A stretch of 54,707 nucleotides of DNA from JACQKD01 sp964614265 (GTDB taxonomy: Bacteria > Patescibacteriota > Minisyncoccia > Phycocordibacterales > UBA918): NCBI GenBank assembly GCA_964614265.1, contig CAZTKT010000001.1, positions 1 to 54,707 on the forward strand, given 5' to 3'. Of this stretch, positions 30,861 to 39,970 are shown one piece after another. The notes beneath the pieces are model-generated. The model made no database searches, was not told the origin of the DNA, and worked only from the letters and a program-made list of their open reading frames with translations. Within the stretch, counting starts at the first letter, position 1, and every line of letters begins with the position of its first letter. The position numbers and the translations under genes are program-made.

Positions 30861-33800
30861 TTACTGATTCTGCAAGAAAGTCTCAATAACTGCAAGCATA
30901 CGTGTATATCCCTCTGGTTTGAGGCTCTCAATAAAATTACCGTGATACGGATTCTTCAGGTTCATTCCTGGGTCAAGAATCTTGTATTTTTTCTTGAATT
31001 GTTCGAGCGGTGTCTGCGTTCCATTCTCGTATGCCATGTCCCAAAATGATTGGAACGCTTCTCGCATATTACCATTATGATACAAAATCCAATTCTCGAC
31101 ACCGATACCACCAAATCCTCCGTGTTCTACTCGCTTGTACGCATTGCCTGCATTTAGCAGTTCTTTCGTTAAGACGATAGTAGCGACGGTTTGCTGATAC
31201 AATTCCTCTCCGCAATTTTTCCGTACCCAGTCTAGTTTTTCGGATACAGCACTGTGAGAGCCGAATTCTGCTGGGTCTGATTTCTTTGCAAAACCGATGT
31301 CAATATCAATGGCATTTTCAAGTGCAAGACCGCCGATCTGACTCACTCCCATCGCGCGTAATTGATAATAACCACTTGCTTCAGAATGCGATTTGTCTTC
31401 GGTAAAGATAAATTTCTCTTTTACCTGTGTAGCAATTTCTTGGGCACGTGAAAAATCGTGTTGATCGAGCTGAAGGATGAGATCGAAATCATAACTGCCG
31501 GCAGTATTTGTATTTCTTCCTGTGGATCCGATATCGAGAAGCTGTGCACCAATAATACTTGCGTCATATTCTTCTTTAAGTTCGATATTGAGTTCACCCA
31601 AGGCGTTCATGACTGTAGTACGGATATGCGTCGATACTTCAGATAATTTCTCATGGTCTTGCGCCTTTGTTTCCCATACCCGTTGCATCTGCGCTTTGAG
31701 GGGATTATCTTCAGGAATCTGGTTGACCGTAAGCGCGTCTCCATCGAATCGATTGAGTCCATTGAACGTCTTTCGGTACTCGTTATACATCTGCGGAGTA
31801 AAGATAACCGTTCCGTTCGTGTCGCACACAGGGATGTACCAACCATTTTGTGCAATTTCATAATAGGCTTTTTCCAGAGATTTTGGTTCTTGCATCAAGG
31901 ACTCTCTGGCGACCATGAAGTCGATCTCAGTTGAAGGAAATCCTGTTCTGATACCGTAATGTTTTCCTCCTCCTGTAGGAAATAATTCCATATGATCACG
32001 ATCATATGATGTATCTCCACCTAGCTCTGTGTGCTGGAACTGTCCTCTATCACGCACTACGAAGATCAGGTTCCCAAAACCTGTTGCCATTGAACTTTGC
32101 ATTGCTCCGAGAAAGCCACTTCCCATGTCTTCGTTATTCACTCTGCTCACATCTGTATCAAGAGGGGTCGAATCACTTTGTGCAGAGGAGCCAAGAAATT
32201 CCTTTGCGACCGAACCATTTTGTAAAATGCCTGGAAGGTATTGTAACGGCGTCCCCTTGAGTAGGTCGCCGGCATGTAGTATAAGACCCTCCGAATGGCT
32301 GCGGTAAAGCTCAAGATTCCGCTCATGCGCCGCTGTTTTTGTCTCACGCATCTGCACGAGCACTCCATCCAAGCTCTCAATACCAAGAGGTCGTAAAAAC
32401 ATCTCTGCAATCCGGGCATTCAATGATGCGCCTTCGGCGACTCCCAAGCTCTCTCGGAGGTATTGATAGTGCTCCGCAAGTGTCATCTCGTCGCGCACCA
32501 GTTCCGTGTTTTTTCCCAGTGTCGAGTTAAAGAAAAGTGTGTGGAATTTTTCTAAGGTATAGGCAAACTTTTTCTGTTCTTCCGCTGATAATGTCTCTAT
32601 ACCATCGCTGTCCACGCGCTGCAAAAGCTTCTCTCCGCTCTGAAGCGTTTCGATATATTGACGCAATGAACGGTTTGCCGAGTCCGTGTGTATGCGCAAA
32701 AGATCATTGTAAATAATAGAGGAGCGTCGACGAGCTCCTGCTGCAGTTAAAGTGGGGCTTCCTGGGAACCCTCTTTTTAAGCTTGTCTCAATGTCTGTGG
32801 CAGAATGCAAAATGTCAAACACTTTGTAGATCTTTCCGACTGCAGGGAGATTATTCTTTATAAATACATCCTCAATTTTTTTATAGACCACTACTGGATT
32901 GTCTACAGTCAAGAGTTGTTGCATGAACGAATCTTTCACTCGTTGAATTTCTTGCGAAGGAGATGCATCAATCTGAAGACATATCTCAATATAATCTACA
33001 CGTTTTTCTTTTGGAATAGCCCCTAACTCTTTAGTATGTTTCCATAAATGATTTCGGAGATATGGTTGATCCCTGGTTTGCTCAAAAACATCAAGTAAAT
33101 CATACTGAACAACATCTAATATTTTCGGAATGGCGTCTGTAAAAAAATGCGTTCCCATGTAGCCTGGAGAAGAGAAGCCATACTCGCAAAGTTTTTCTGC
33201 AGTCTCAAAAAAAGATGTCTCATTGTCGATAATCGTCCTGTCACGAGACGCACTAATGAGATCAGGGATGTCGTCAAATTGTAGAATGTACTTCACGGCA
33301 GTCTGTAGGCGCGTGTAAAATTGTACAGTATGTTCATCGAATAATTCTTTCTGCATGTGCTCGTCCTCGCATACCTGTTTAAAATACTGCATGCTATAGC
33401 TGAGTTGGCCATGAACGTTATTATCCGTCAAATTACACTGAAACTTTTGTTCTAATTGGTCTAGCACCTCTAAAGAATGTGGAATTTCCAAAATCTCTGT
33501 ATAAAAAGGGGCTTGCCTAATATTGAAACTCCCGAACTTTTTTATTATTTCTGCTGCCCTGCCAGAGGCCATCCCCTCACGCCAATAGGGGTTATGGAAA
33601 AGTCCAAGAATCTGTCCGCCGGCTGGAGCACGGATTTCGTCGTTTTGGGTGTAGAAATCATATCGGAGGAAATCCGGAAGCTCTACTTGATACCCGAGTG
33701 TGTTTTTCATCTGTAATACAAATTCCTTAAACTCTGGCCGGAACACTTCAGAAAGAATCTCTTGCGATTTTTCATTTTTAAGAATGTCGAGTAGCCCACC

Positions 33801-35231
33801 AATTTCTGGTCTGATATCAAGTTCACGACAGAGTTCTAGGAATGGAATTGCAGCCGGGTATTCACGCAACATTTTGTATGTCTCAATGTTTTGCAAATGC
33901 GGAGTGTTTCCTTGTAGGATTGAGACACTTTCTAGAAAATGTGCGAGATCAGGATCATTACGCATCTCCTGCACTATTGGGACTTCTAGTAGCGTGTGAA
34001 TTTTTTCAGCTGTAGTCTGATTTCTCTCCTCGGTAGTGTGTCTTCTCCCGTACGAGGCTTCATATAAAAGTTCATCCAGAAGCCACGGAGTTGTACGAAC
34101 AATTCTTGCACACTCTCCAGCAAGCTCTGCGTCATCGAGCATCAATACATCATTCCAATGCTCACGTGGGGAGACAGAGCGGTTGTGGTGTTTTTGTCGC
34201 AATCTTATCGCGGTGAGTAGCGTAAACAGATCATCATCTGAGACCATTTTTATTGTTGTGTCCCAATGATCACCAAGTGATATGTGAAAACCAAGTTGTT
34301 GTAGTTGAGCGATTTTTTCTAAATTTGTGTCACTTATTTCTTCCTGTTTGACAGAGTCGAAAGCATAGTCCTTTATCATGTCAGCGACATACGGTTCTGA
34401 AAGTATTAATTCGTACTGGTGGTTATTATATCCAAAATAACGAGAACCGACATGTATGCCAGCCTGTTCTAATTTTTCCAATACCCTATTGATTTCTGGA
34501 GACTCGACGAAATCGTGAAGCGCTTCAAACTGATACTTCATCATATGCCCATCAATATGAAATCCCAGCCTTTTCAATCTCTCAATCATCACCACCGGGT
34601 CATTTGCCTTGCCCAAAAGCTCAGCTAGTTTCTTCTCTTCTTTTGGTGACACACGATATGGCACTTCTCTCTCTATTGAAAATTCTACCTGTCCCTCTCG
34701 ATACGAATCATGTATGTCATGAATCGTATATCCTTCCCGTCTATATTTTTCTACTTCCCTATTTGCTCTCCCTGATTTGACATACTTGTGGTGCGATTCG
34801 GTATTGATCAACTGCTGTTCCAAATAACGAGTAAACGCAATAAGATCATCTGGATTTTCTATGCCGGCACGTCGTAACTGGGCGCGTTTTCTGCGTTCCT
34901 TCAGTTTTGCAATTAAGCCTGATGTGCTACGGCTCCGTTCTAATTCTGCTCGCGCGTCAGCGAGTGTCGGAAGTGGCACGGATTCAACCGTAGGTAGTGT
35001 CTCTGGCACTTCTGCAGGAAGCCTTTCCCTACGTTTCCCTTCTATATATTGTTCAGCCCGATCTAAAAGCTGTGCAGTATTCTCATGATACTCGCGTTCC
35101 CGTCTTTGCTCGAGAGTCTCGACAGGAATGGTCGGAGCTTCAGTCGCTGAAGGTAGGGTCTCACCCGCTTCTGGTTGAGGCGGTGGGACCCTCTCGGTAT
35201 TTTGAGTATGATGATGAAAACGTTCTGGCAT
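30861..35231 (-). CDS. Giant protein with C-terminal CCA/OAS-type nucleotidyltransferase domain
   Basis: A 1456-residue cytoplasmic-looking protein without signal or membrane helix. Residues 1-130 are Pro/Glu-rich. About 190-900 is alpha-helical with repeated units such as IERLKRLGFHIDG, LEKLEQAGIHVGS and IAQLQQLGFHISLG. About 960-1170 resembles an ADP-ribosyltransferase-like domain only by pattern (LHAGD at H986, then GFPSTEIDF with E1102); this is weak. The C-terminus from about 1200 is a nucleotidyltransferase: GS at 1235-1236, then YDFDLIL with D1248 and D1250, and AIDIDIGF with D1309/D1311, the G-S...DxD...D pattern of class I CCA-adding, OAS and cGAS-like enzymes. TATACT lies 8 nt before the ATG. 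alaS follows, so a tRNA-linked role is possible but not shown. Confidence 0.7.
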   Translation of the reverse strand: MPERFHHHTQNTERVPPPQPEAGETLPSATEAPTIPVETLEQRREREYHENTAQLLDRAEQYIEGKRRERLPAEVPETLPTVESVPLPTLADARAELERSRSTSGLIAKLKERRKRAQLRRAGIENPDDLIAFTRYLEQQLINTESHHKYVKSGRANREVEKYRREGYTIHDIHDSYREGQVEFSIEREVPYRVSPKEEKKLAELLGKANDPVVMIERLKRLGFHIDGHMMKYQFEALHDFVESPEINRVLEKLEQAGIHVGSRYFGYNNHQYELILSEPYVADMIKDYAFDSVKQEEISDTNLEKIAQLQQLGFHISLGDHWDTTIKMVSDDDLFTLLTAIRLRQKHHNRSVSPREHWNDVLMLDDAELAGECARIVRTTPWLLDELLYEASYGRRHTTEERNQTTAEKIHTLLEVPIVQEMRNDPDLAHFLESVSILQGNTPHLQNIETYKMLREYPAAIPFLELCRELDIRPEIGGLLDILKNEKSQEILSEVFRPEFKEFVLQMKNTLGYQVELPDFLRYDFYTQNDEIRAPAGGQILGLFHNPYWREGMASGRAAEIIKKFGSFNIRQAPFYTEILEIPHSLEVLDQLEQKFQCNLTDNNVHGQLSYSMQYFKQVCEDEHMQKELFDEHTVQFYTRLQTAVKYILQFDDIPDLISASRDRTIIDNETSFFETAEKLCEYGFSSPGYMGTHFFTDAIPKILDVVQYDLLDVFEQTRDQPYLRNHLWKHTKELGAIPKEKRVDYIEICLQIDASPSQEIQRVKDSFMQQLLTVDNPVVVYKKIEDVFIKNNLPAVGKIYKVFDILHSATDIETSLKRGFPGSPTLTAAGARRRSSIIYNDLLRIHTDSANRSLRQYIETLQSGEKLLQRVDSDGIETLSAEEQKKFAYTLEKFHTLFFNSTLGKNTELVRDEMTLAEHYQYLRESLGVAEGASLNARIAEMFLRPLGIESLDGVLVQMRETKTAAHERNLELYRSHSEGLILHAGDLLKGTPLQYLPGILQNGSVAKEFLGSSAQSDSTPLDTDVSRVNNEDMGSGFLGAMQSSMATGFGNLIFVVRDRGQFQHTELGGDTSYDRDHMELFPTGGGKHYGIRTGFPSTEIDFMVARESLMQEPKSLEKAYYEIAQNGWYIPVCDTNGTVIFTPQMYNEYRKTFNGLNRFDGDALTVNQIPEDNPLKAQMQRVWETKAQDHEKLSEVSTHIRTTVMNALGELNIELKEEYDASIIGAQLLDIGSTGRNTNTAGSYDFDLILQLDQHDFSRAQEIATQVKEKFIFTEDKSHSEASGYYQLRAMGVSQIGGLALENAIDIDIGFAKKSDPAEFGSHSAVSEKLDWVRKNCGEELYQQTVATIVLTKELLNAGNAYKRVEHGGFGGIGVENWILYHNGNMREAFQSFWDMAYENGTQTPLEQFKKKYKILDPGMNLKNPYHGNFIESLKPEGYTRMLAVIETFLQNQ

Positions 35232-35248
35232 ACGTACCTAGTATAGTA

Positions 35249-36478
35249 CTACACCGGTCCCGCGCCAGAGATAACAATCTTATCGGGATCAAGGTATTGG
35301 CGTAGGGCACTGTTGACGTCTTTTTTCGTCAGTCCTGCAATGGCATCATACTGCGCGACAAGTGCGGTTGCAGTCATGCCGGCACAGCGTGCGTCATGAT
35401 AGAGCGCAAGGGTCTTTGCATCTGACTCGTGCGCAAGGGTGAATTGGTTTTTGAGTAGTTCTTTGAAACGAACGAGCTCGGTCTCAGTGATACCTTTTTC
35501 GATAATTTTTTTGATCTCTGCGGTGGTGGAGGTGATACCATGCGTGAGATCTTTGGGGGTGAAAAACGTAAAGATGTACCACATACCAGAGCGATCTGTG
35601 GTGATCCCCTCTGTGCGTGCGTAGATGGTATATGTCAGTCCTTGTTTCTCGCGAACGGTGCTCATGAGTCGACCGCTAAAGCCTCCCCATTTTCCCAGTA
35701 CGCTTAATCCAAATTGGAATGGGAGCAGGGTTTGGTCAGAGAGGGTGAGCGGAAAGGTGTTGCCGATAAAGAGCTCGACATTTGTCTTGCCGGGGACTGA
35801 TTGATACTGTGTGATCGCATCATGTGCGGGAACGATGAGCTGGTATGGTGACGAATCAGCAGATGTTTCTGTGAGTGCGAAGAGTGCAAGGATTGCTTCT
35901 TGCGCTTTCTGTGTCCCCGATATACTTACAATGCGGGGACGACGAAGGAGACGTGTATGTAAATCGACGTAGGTTTTTCGGGTGATCGATTTAAGCGCGG
36001 TGCGACGTGTGGCAACAGATGGTCGATAGTATGGATGTGCTTTTGTATAGAGGAGTTGGGTGAAGGTATTGTATGCACGAGTGCGGGCGTTGTCTGCCTC
36101 ATCATGCAGTGCCTGACGATACTGTATGTGAACCTGGGTAATCTCTTTTGGATTGAATGCTGGTGCACGAAGCATCTCGCTCATAAGACGAAGGAATGGG
36201 GTGAGGTGTTCTGATAGTGTACAACCACTTATCGTGATACCGAATGAATCACTACTGATCGAGAGCTCTGCGCCTATTTTTTCAAGTGCATCAGCGAATG
36301 CGTCCCGTGTTTTTGTCTTGGTGCCTCGTTGAAGGAGCTCGGCGTAGAGTGGCGCGAGCATGCGATCGGCAACTGTATCTAGCGGTATGGTTATCTTAAC
36401 GCGTGTCACTGCATCTGTTTGCGGAATGATGCGGGTGACCTCGAGGCATCCAACGGTACTGGTGGTAGGTGTTCGCAT
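35249..36478 (-). CDS. M16-family peptidase-like protein, non-catalytic type
   Basis: A 409-residue protein with the two-domain M16 fold (insulinase/mitochondrial processing peptidase). The zinc motif HxxEH of the N-terminal domain is absent: the equivalent region reads LAPLYAELLQRGT. The C-terminal half has the substrate-binding segment GFSGRLMSTVREKQGLTYTIYA. In M16 heterodimers one subunit often lacks the metal site, so this is probably the partner of the active gene just upstream, from which it is separated by 4 bp. ATG 36478 is chosen because it directly follows that stop. Confidence 0.88.
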   Translation of the reverse strand: MRTPTTSTVGCLEVTRIIPQTDAVTRVKITIPLDTVADRMLAPLYAELLQRGTKTKTRDAFADALEKIGAELSISSDSFGITISGCTLSEHLTPFLRLMSEMLRAPAFNPKEITQVHIQYRQALHDEADNARTRAYNTFTQLLYTKAHPYYRPSVATRRTALKSITRKTYVDLHTRLLRRPRIVSISGTQKAQEAILALFALTETSADSSPYQLIVPAHDAITQYQSVPGKTNVELFIGNTFPLTLSDQTLLPFQFGLSVLGKWGGFSGRLMSTVREKQGLTYTIYARTEGITTDRSGMWYIFTFFTPKDLTHGITSTTAEIKKIIEKGITETELVRFKELLKNQFTLAHESDAKTLALYHDARCAGMTATALVAQYDAIAGLTKKDVNSALRQYLDPDKIVISGAGPV

Positions 36479-36482
36479 AGTG

Positions 36483-37775
36483 CTAGTGGGAAATAAAATT
36501 ACCAATGGTGCGACGTTCTCTGGTGAAGTATGTACGCGCGACGTTTTGAATATCCTGCGGTGTCACTCGAGCGATGTCCTCTGAAAAGGTATAGTAGCGA
36601 GTCCAATCACCGAGCGCGATACATTCGGTGAGATTGCTTGTGATAGAGGAGGAGCCATCGCGTCCAAAGATTTCTTCTGCACGAATGGTGGTTTTGAGTG
36701 TCTCAAGACGTTTTGGGGAGATTGTTTTTTTCATGAGTGTCATTAATTCGGTATTGATGATGTGCTCGACTTCTGTATGAGACGCGGTCGCGGTGATCTG
36801 TGCGTAGATGGTGAAAAGCTCGTCATCAAACGTGGGGGTAATGGAACAATCGACAGATGATGCTTGATGAGTATCAACGAGTACTTTTTCAAATCGACTT
36901 TGGGGGCCATCGGAGAGATATGCCGCAATGACATGCAGAACTGCCCACTCAAAGGTGCGACCACCGGGCACTTTATAACTGGTCGCGTGGAGATTGATCG
37001 GATTAGTGCGTACTACTTCGACTTGACGTTCTCCTTCTTGTGTGGGTTCAATGATGTGTTCGTCGGGGATGTGGTGTGGAGAGCGTGAGATAGCACCAAA
37101 TGCCTCACTTGTTGCATGGAGCGCATCGTCTCTCGTGATGTCGCCGACAATGGTGAGTACCGCATTATTGGGCCAGTAGTAGGTGTCATAGAATTGTTTC
37201 AGACTTTGTGTCGTCATTGCTTCAAGATCCGGTTTATGACCGATGGTGTCGTGACTATAGCCGTGAGAGACGTATGCCGCCTGGGTAAGAGCAGTCATCA
37301 GCGCATCGAGGGGAATACCCGCGTGCATCTCGTATTCGCTTAAGACATTAGCGCGTTCGGGAAGAAACTCGCTGTCTTCGATCAGTAGGTTGCGCATGCG
37401 TCCGGCTTCTACCGTGAGTGCTTGGGGGAGGTAGGCACGCGGAACGGTAAAGAAGTAGTTAGTCCGATCGAGCCACGTGGTCGCGTTCATGGTCGCGCCA
37501 GCGTCCTCAAGTATTTTATGACCAGGAATTTTTATTTTTTTACCGAAGCCGTCATGGGTTGGCTTAAAAAGCATATGCTCGAGCATGTGGGCGAGGCCAG
37601 TTCTCCCACGCTCTTCATGACGACTGCCAACGAGATACACGATGTTGCTCGTGACGGTACCGCTTCCGGGGATGTACATATGGAGCACACGGAGACCATT
37701 TTTCTGTAACTGAAATTCACTCACAGCTTGCACTGTCTTGATGTATGAGAAACCAGGAATGGTATCGTTACGCAT
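36483..37775 (-). CDS. M16-family zinc peptidase, catalytic subunit
   Basis: A 430-residue M16 peptidase. The inverted zinc motif is intact in GLAHMLEHMLFKPT (HxxEH) and the distal Glu lies about 75 residues later in NVLSEYEMH. The C-terminal domain contains the usual QSRFEKVLVD segment. It has no signal peptide, so it should be cytoplasmic. The ATG at 37775 overlaps the HD-hydrolase stop by 8 bp (ATGCGTAA), indicating coupled translation; upstream ATGs lie within that gene. It probably forms a heterodimer with the next gene product. Confidence 0.92.
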   Translation of the reverse strand: MRNDTIPGFSYIKTVQAVSEFQLQKNGLRVLHMYIPGSGTVTSNIVYLVGSRHEERGRTGLAHMLEHMLFKPTHDGFGKKIKIPGHKILEDAGATMNATTWLDRTNYFFTVPRAYLPQALTVEAGRMRNLLIEDSEFLPERANVLSEYEMHAGIPLDALMTALTQAAYVSHGYSHDTIGHKPDLEAMTTQSLKQFYDTYYWPNNAVLTIVGDITRDDALHATSEAFGAISRSPHHIPDEHIIEPTQEGERQVEVVRTNPINLHATSYKVPGGRTFEWAVLHVIAAYLSDGPQSRFEKVLVDTHQASSVDCSITPTFDDELFTIYAQITATASHTEVEHIINTELMTLMKKTISPKRLETLKTTIRAEEIFGRDGSSSITSNLTECIALGDWTRYYTFSEDIARVTPQDIQNVARTYFTRERRTIGNFISH

Positions 37776-38361
37776 GTTCTTCTTCGGCATAGATAAAATT
37801 TTTATATTCATCAAAGACATGATTGAATTCGTGCATAATATCGTTTTCAAGACGACTATTTAAAATATTACTGATACTCTGATATACCATGACGCGCTCG
37901 CTTTCGGTACCGCCAAAATCTTTTTTGAATCGTTCACGATCGGTATAGTATTCCTCAATCATTGATCGCATGTTGTGGATCTTGTCCGCCGCCGCCACAA
38001 TGAGAGCTTTCTGCGACGCGTTTTTTAATTGTGTAACATAGTGCGTGCGCTTTTCTCTCCAGGCGTTGTGTGCATCTACTTCCTCTCGGGAGGATGGCTC
38101 AGTCACTTCTTGCACAATAGTGCAAACCCCATACCCAAAATCTTCTTCTAGTTCTTCTTGTGTGTAATCGGTATCTTCAAGTGTGTCGTGGAGAAGCCCC
38201 GCAATGATGGTGTCCTCGTCGTCTGTATAATCGGCGATGATGCAGGCGACCGAGAATGGGTGCGAGATATAGGGAAACGGAATGCGTCCCCTTCGCGTTT
38301 GACCGTCATGGAGCACGCTTGCCGCCCTGATTGCCTGCTCGATGCGGTAGGAATACATCAT
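37768..38361 (-). CDS. HD-domain hydrolase (SpoT/MESH1-like)
   Basis: A 197-residue protein made of one HD domain: an N-terminal His in ASVLHDGQTRRG, ISHPFSVACIIAD, the HD pair with ED in GLLHDTLEDTDY, and a later Asp in VAAADKIHNMRSM. The order matches the ppGpp-hydrolase domain of RelA/SpoT proteins and small alarmone hydrolases. There is no synthetase domain. Substrate is unproven. It overlaps its neighbours on both sides (4 bp with the glycosylase gene, 8 bp with the M16 gene). Confidence 0.85.
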   Translation of the reverse strand: MMYSYRIEQAIRAASVLHDGQTRRGRIPFPYISHPFSVACIIADYTDDEDTIIAGLLHDTLEDTDYTQEELEEDFGYGVCTIVQEVTEPSSREEVDAHNAWREKRTHYVTQLKNASQKALIVAAADKIHNMRSMIEEYYTDRERFKKDFGGTESERVMVYQSISNILNSRLENDIMHEFNHVFDEYKNFIYAEEEHA

Positions 38362-38960
38362 ATGAATTGCGGAATGATTTTGAAATCTGTCATGAGTGTT
38401 GTGATGAGCTCGCGGTTGTAAATGGCGGCCGCGGGGTGGTACTGGGGAATGATGTGAATCGGTCCGTAGGGTGCGTTCGCCTGATAGGATTTTCCATGCG
38501 CGACACTGATCGGTTCAAGCTCAAGTTCGAGATCAAAGAGACGCATCAGATACTGCATCGCATAGCGTCCGAGAGTGACGATTACTTTGGGCTCTATGAT
38601 TGCTATTTGGTGGTCAAGGAACGGGCCATATGCCTCGATCTCGGCGGGAGTTGGGTCGCGGTTCTCCGGCGGTCGATCTTTGACAATATTAGTAATGTAC
38701 ACGTCAGTGCGTGGTATCGCAATACTTGCAAGGAGTGCATCGAGTGTCTTCCCCGCCGCACCACAGAACGGCCGTCCGGTCTTTGCTTCATTTCTTCCTG
38801 GTGCTTCACCGACAAACATAATGTGCGCATCGTGACTTCCCTCTCCAATCACCGGAAGGTAGTGATGTTCAGTGCGATAGGCGTACAGTGGAGAGGACGT
38901 GAGCGCGAGCACCGCATCGCGGATTTCTTTCATCGAGGTATGTTTTTCGTCTGTGGTCAT
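38358..38960 (-). CDS. Uracil-DNA glycosylase, family 4/5-like, without Fe-S cysteines
   Basis: A 200-residue glycosylase that removes uracil from DNA. Motif 1 is MFVGEAPGRNEAKTGRPF, followed by NIVKDRPPENRDPTPAEIEAY and motif 2 in HIIPQYHPAAAIYN. Family 4 enzymes hold a 4Fe-4S cluster by four cysteines; at the expected places this protein has SSPLYAY and EIEAYGPFL, with no cysteine. It therefore appears to have lost the cluster, as some family 6-like members have. It overlaps the coiled-coil gene upstream and the HD gene downstream by 4 bp each. Confidence 0.88.
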   Translation of the reverse strand: MTTDEKHTSMKEIRDAVLALTSSPLYAYRTEHHYLPVIGEGSHDAHIMFVGEAPGRNEAKTGRPFCGAAGKTLDALLASIAIPRTDVYITNIVKDRPPENRDPTPAEIEAYGPFLDHQIAIIEPKVIVTLGRYAMQYLMRLFDLELELEPISVAHGKSYQANAPYGPIHIIPQYHPAAAIYNRELITTLMTDFKIIPQFI

Positions 38961-39685
38961 GCGGCTTTATCCCCACGAGCTTCTCTGTCGAGAGAGTCTA
39001 TCTGACGTTGGAGATCAGTATATCGACGTTGCGCGGCACGCATTTTGTTTACGGTTACCCCTAATGTCTTTTTCTTTCTTTCGTGCTCTTGTTTTTGAGA
39101 TGGCAACGTTCTCTTCAGTTCTGCGATCTCTCGTTTAATCTCTGCTTCTCTCTTCGGGATGTCTGCAAGTCTTGTTTGGAGTTGTTTTAGTGCAGGTGGT
39201 AGGCCTTTTTTGGCACCAGCGAGAGCGTGTTGTGCCACAGTAAGTGCCTGTTGATTTTTAGTCTGTTCTGCTTTGAGTGCATTAAGCTCTGCGGTACGTG
39301 TCGCCTGTTCTGATTGGAGACTTGTGATCTCTCTCGCTGCACTTGTATGTTGTTTCTCGAGAACAGGAATTCTTTTCATTTCGTCATTGACGAGCGTCTC
39401 TAAGTGTTTGATTTCTTGTGGTAAGGTATCATTCGCGACCCCAAGAGATTTCTGTTCCGCCGCTAGTTTTTGTGCATCGGAACTTGGTTGTAGGAGCTTT
39501 TTTTCTTCAGTCGTGAGCGTCGCTATCGTCTGCTCTTCTTTTTTTATTTCATCTTCTAGTGCACGGATTTCGGCAGGGAGTTTCTGTGCCTCTGCTTCTA
39601 ATGCAGTGAGCTCTTGTTTTGCCTCTAAGACCTGTTTGCGAGTCTCGGCGAGTTGTCTCTGCACCGCCAATGGATTTGATGCCAT
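38957..39685 (-). CDS. Long coiled-coil protein
   Basis: A 242-residue protein that is nearly all coiled coil (LAETRKQVLEAKQELTALEAE onward, rich in Lys, Glu, Gln, Leu). There is no signal peptide, membrane helix or catalytic motif. Function unknown; possibly structural or an adaptor for the repair enzymes around it. It overlaps the glycosylase gene by 4 bp and follows the MGMT gene by 12 bp. Confidence 0.75.
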   Translation of the reverse strand: MASNPLAVQRQLAETRKQVLEAKQELTALEAEAQKLPAEIRALEDEIKKEEQTIATLTTEEKKLLQPSSDAQKLAAEQKSLGVANDTLPQEIKHLETLVNDEMKRIPVLEKQHTSAAREITSLQSEQATRTAELNALKAEQTKNQQALTVAQHALAGAKKGLPPALKQLQTRLADIPKREAEIKREIAELKRTLPSQKQEHERKKKTLGVTVNKMRAAQRRYTDLQRQIDSLDREARGDKAA

Positions 39686-39697
39686 ATTATGTATCGA

Positions 39698-39958
39698 TTA
39701 TGTATAGACTTTTTCACTTTCAAGTATAGCACGCTTCTTTTGCTCCCCACCACGGTTGTAGCCACCGAGATGCCCATCGCTTCTAATGACGCGATGGCAG
39801 GGAATCTCTGGGTCGAAATTGGTCGCCATGATACGCGCCACTGCTCGCGCCGCTCGTGGATTTCCCGCACGCGTTGCGACCTCTTTATAACTCAAGGTCT
39901 CTCCCTTAGGAATCCTGTGAACAACTGCCCGTACGGTGTCTGTAAATAAAGAAGTCAT
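39698..39958 (-). CDS. Methylated-DNA--protein-cysteine methyltransferase, minimal
   Basis: An 86-residue protein with only the C-terminal active domain of O6-alkylguanine-DNA alkyltransferase. The acceptor cysteine is in IPCHRVIRSDG, the helix-turn-helix arginine finger in NPRAARAVARIM, and the end GGYNRGGEQKKRAIL is typical. The N-terminal ribonuclease-like domain is absent. It is expected to be a suicide repair protein, complementing the Cys-less ATL at 21866-22180. CATAAT (39970-39975) is 11 nt upstream. It lies 12 bp after the nuclease gene. Confidence 0.93.
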   Translation of the reverse strand: MTSLFTDTVRAVVHRIPKGETLSYKEVATRAGNPRAARAVARIMATNFDPEIPCHRVIRSDGHLGGYNRGGEQKKRAILESEKVYT

Positions 39959-39970
39959 GATCGTGAGGTA

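Noticed and set aside
31985..32010. CATATGATC-AC-GATCATATG palindrome in the giant gene
   Set aside because: 9-bp arms are expected about twice in a window of this size, so it is not counted with the long palindromes.
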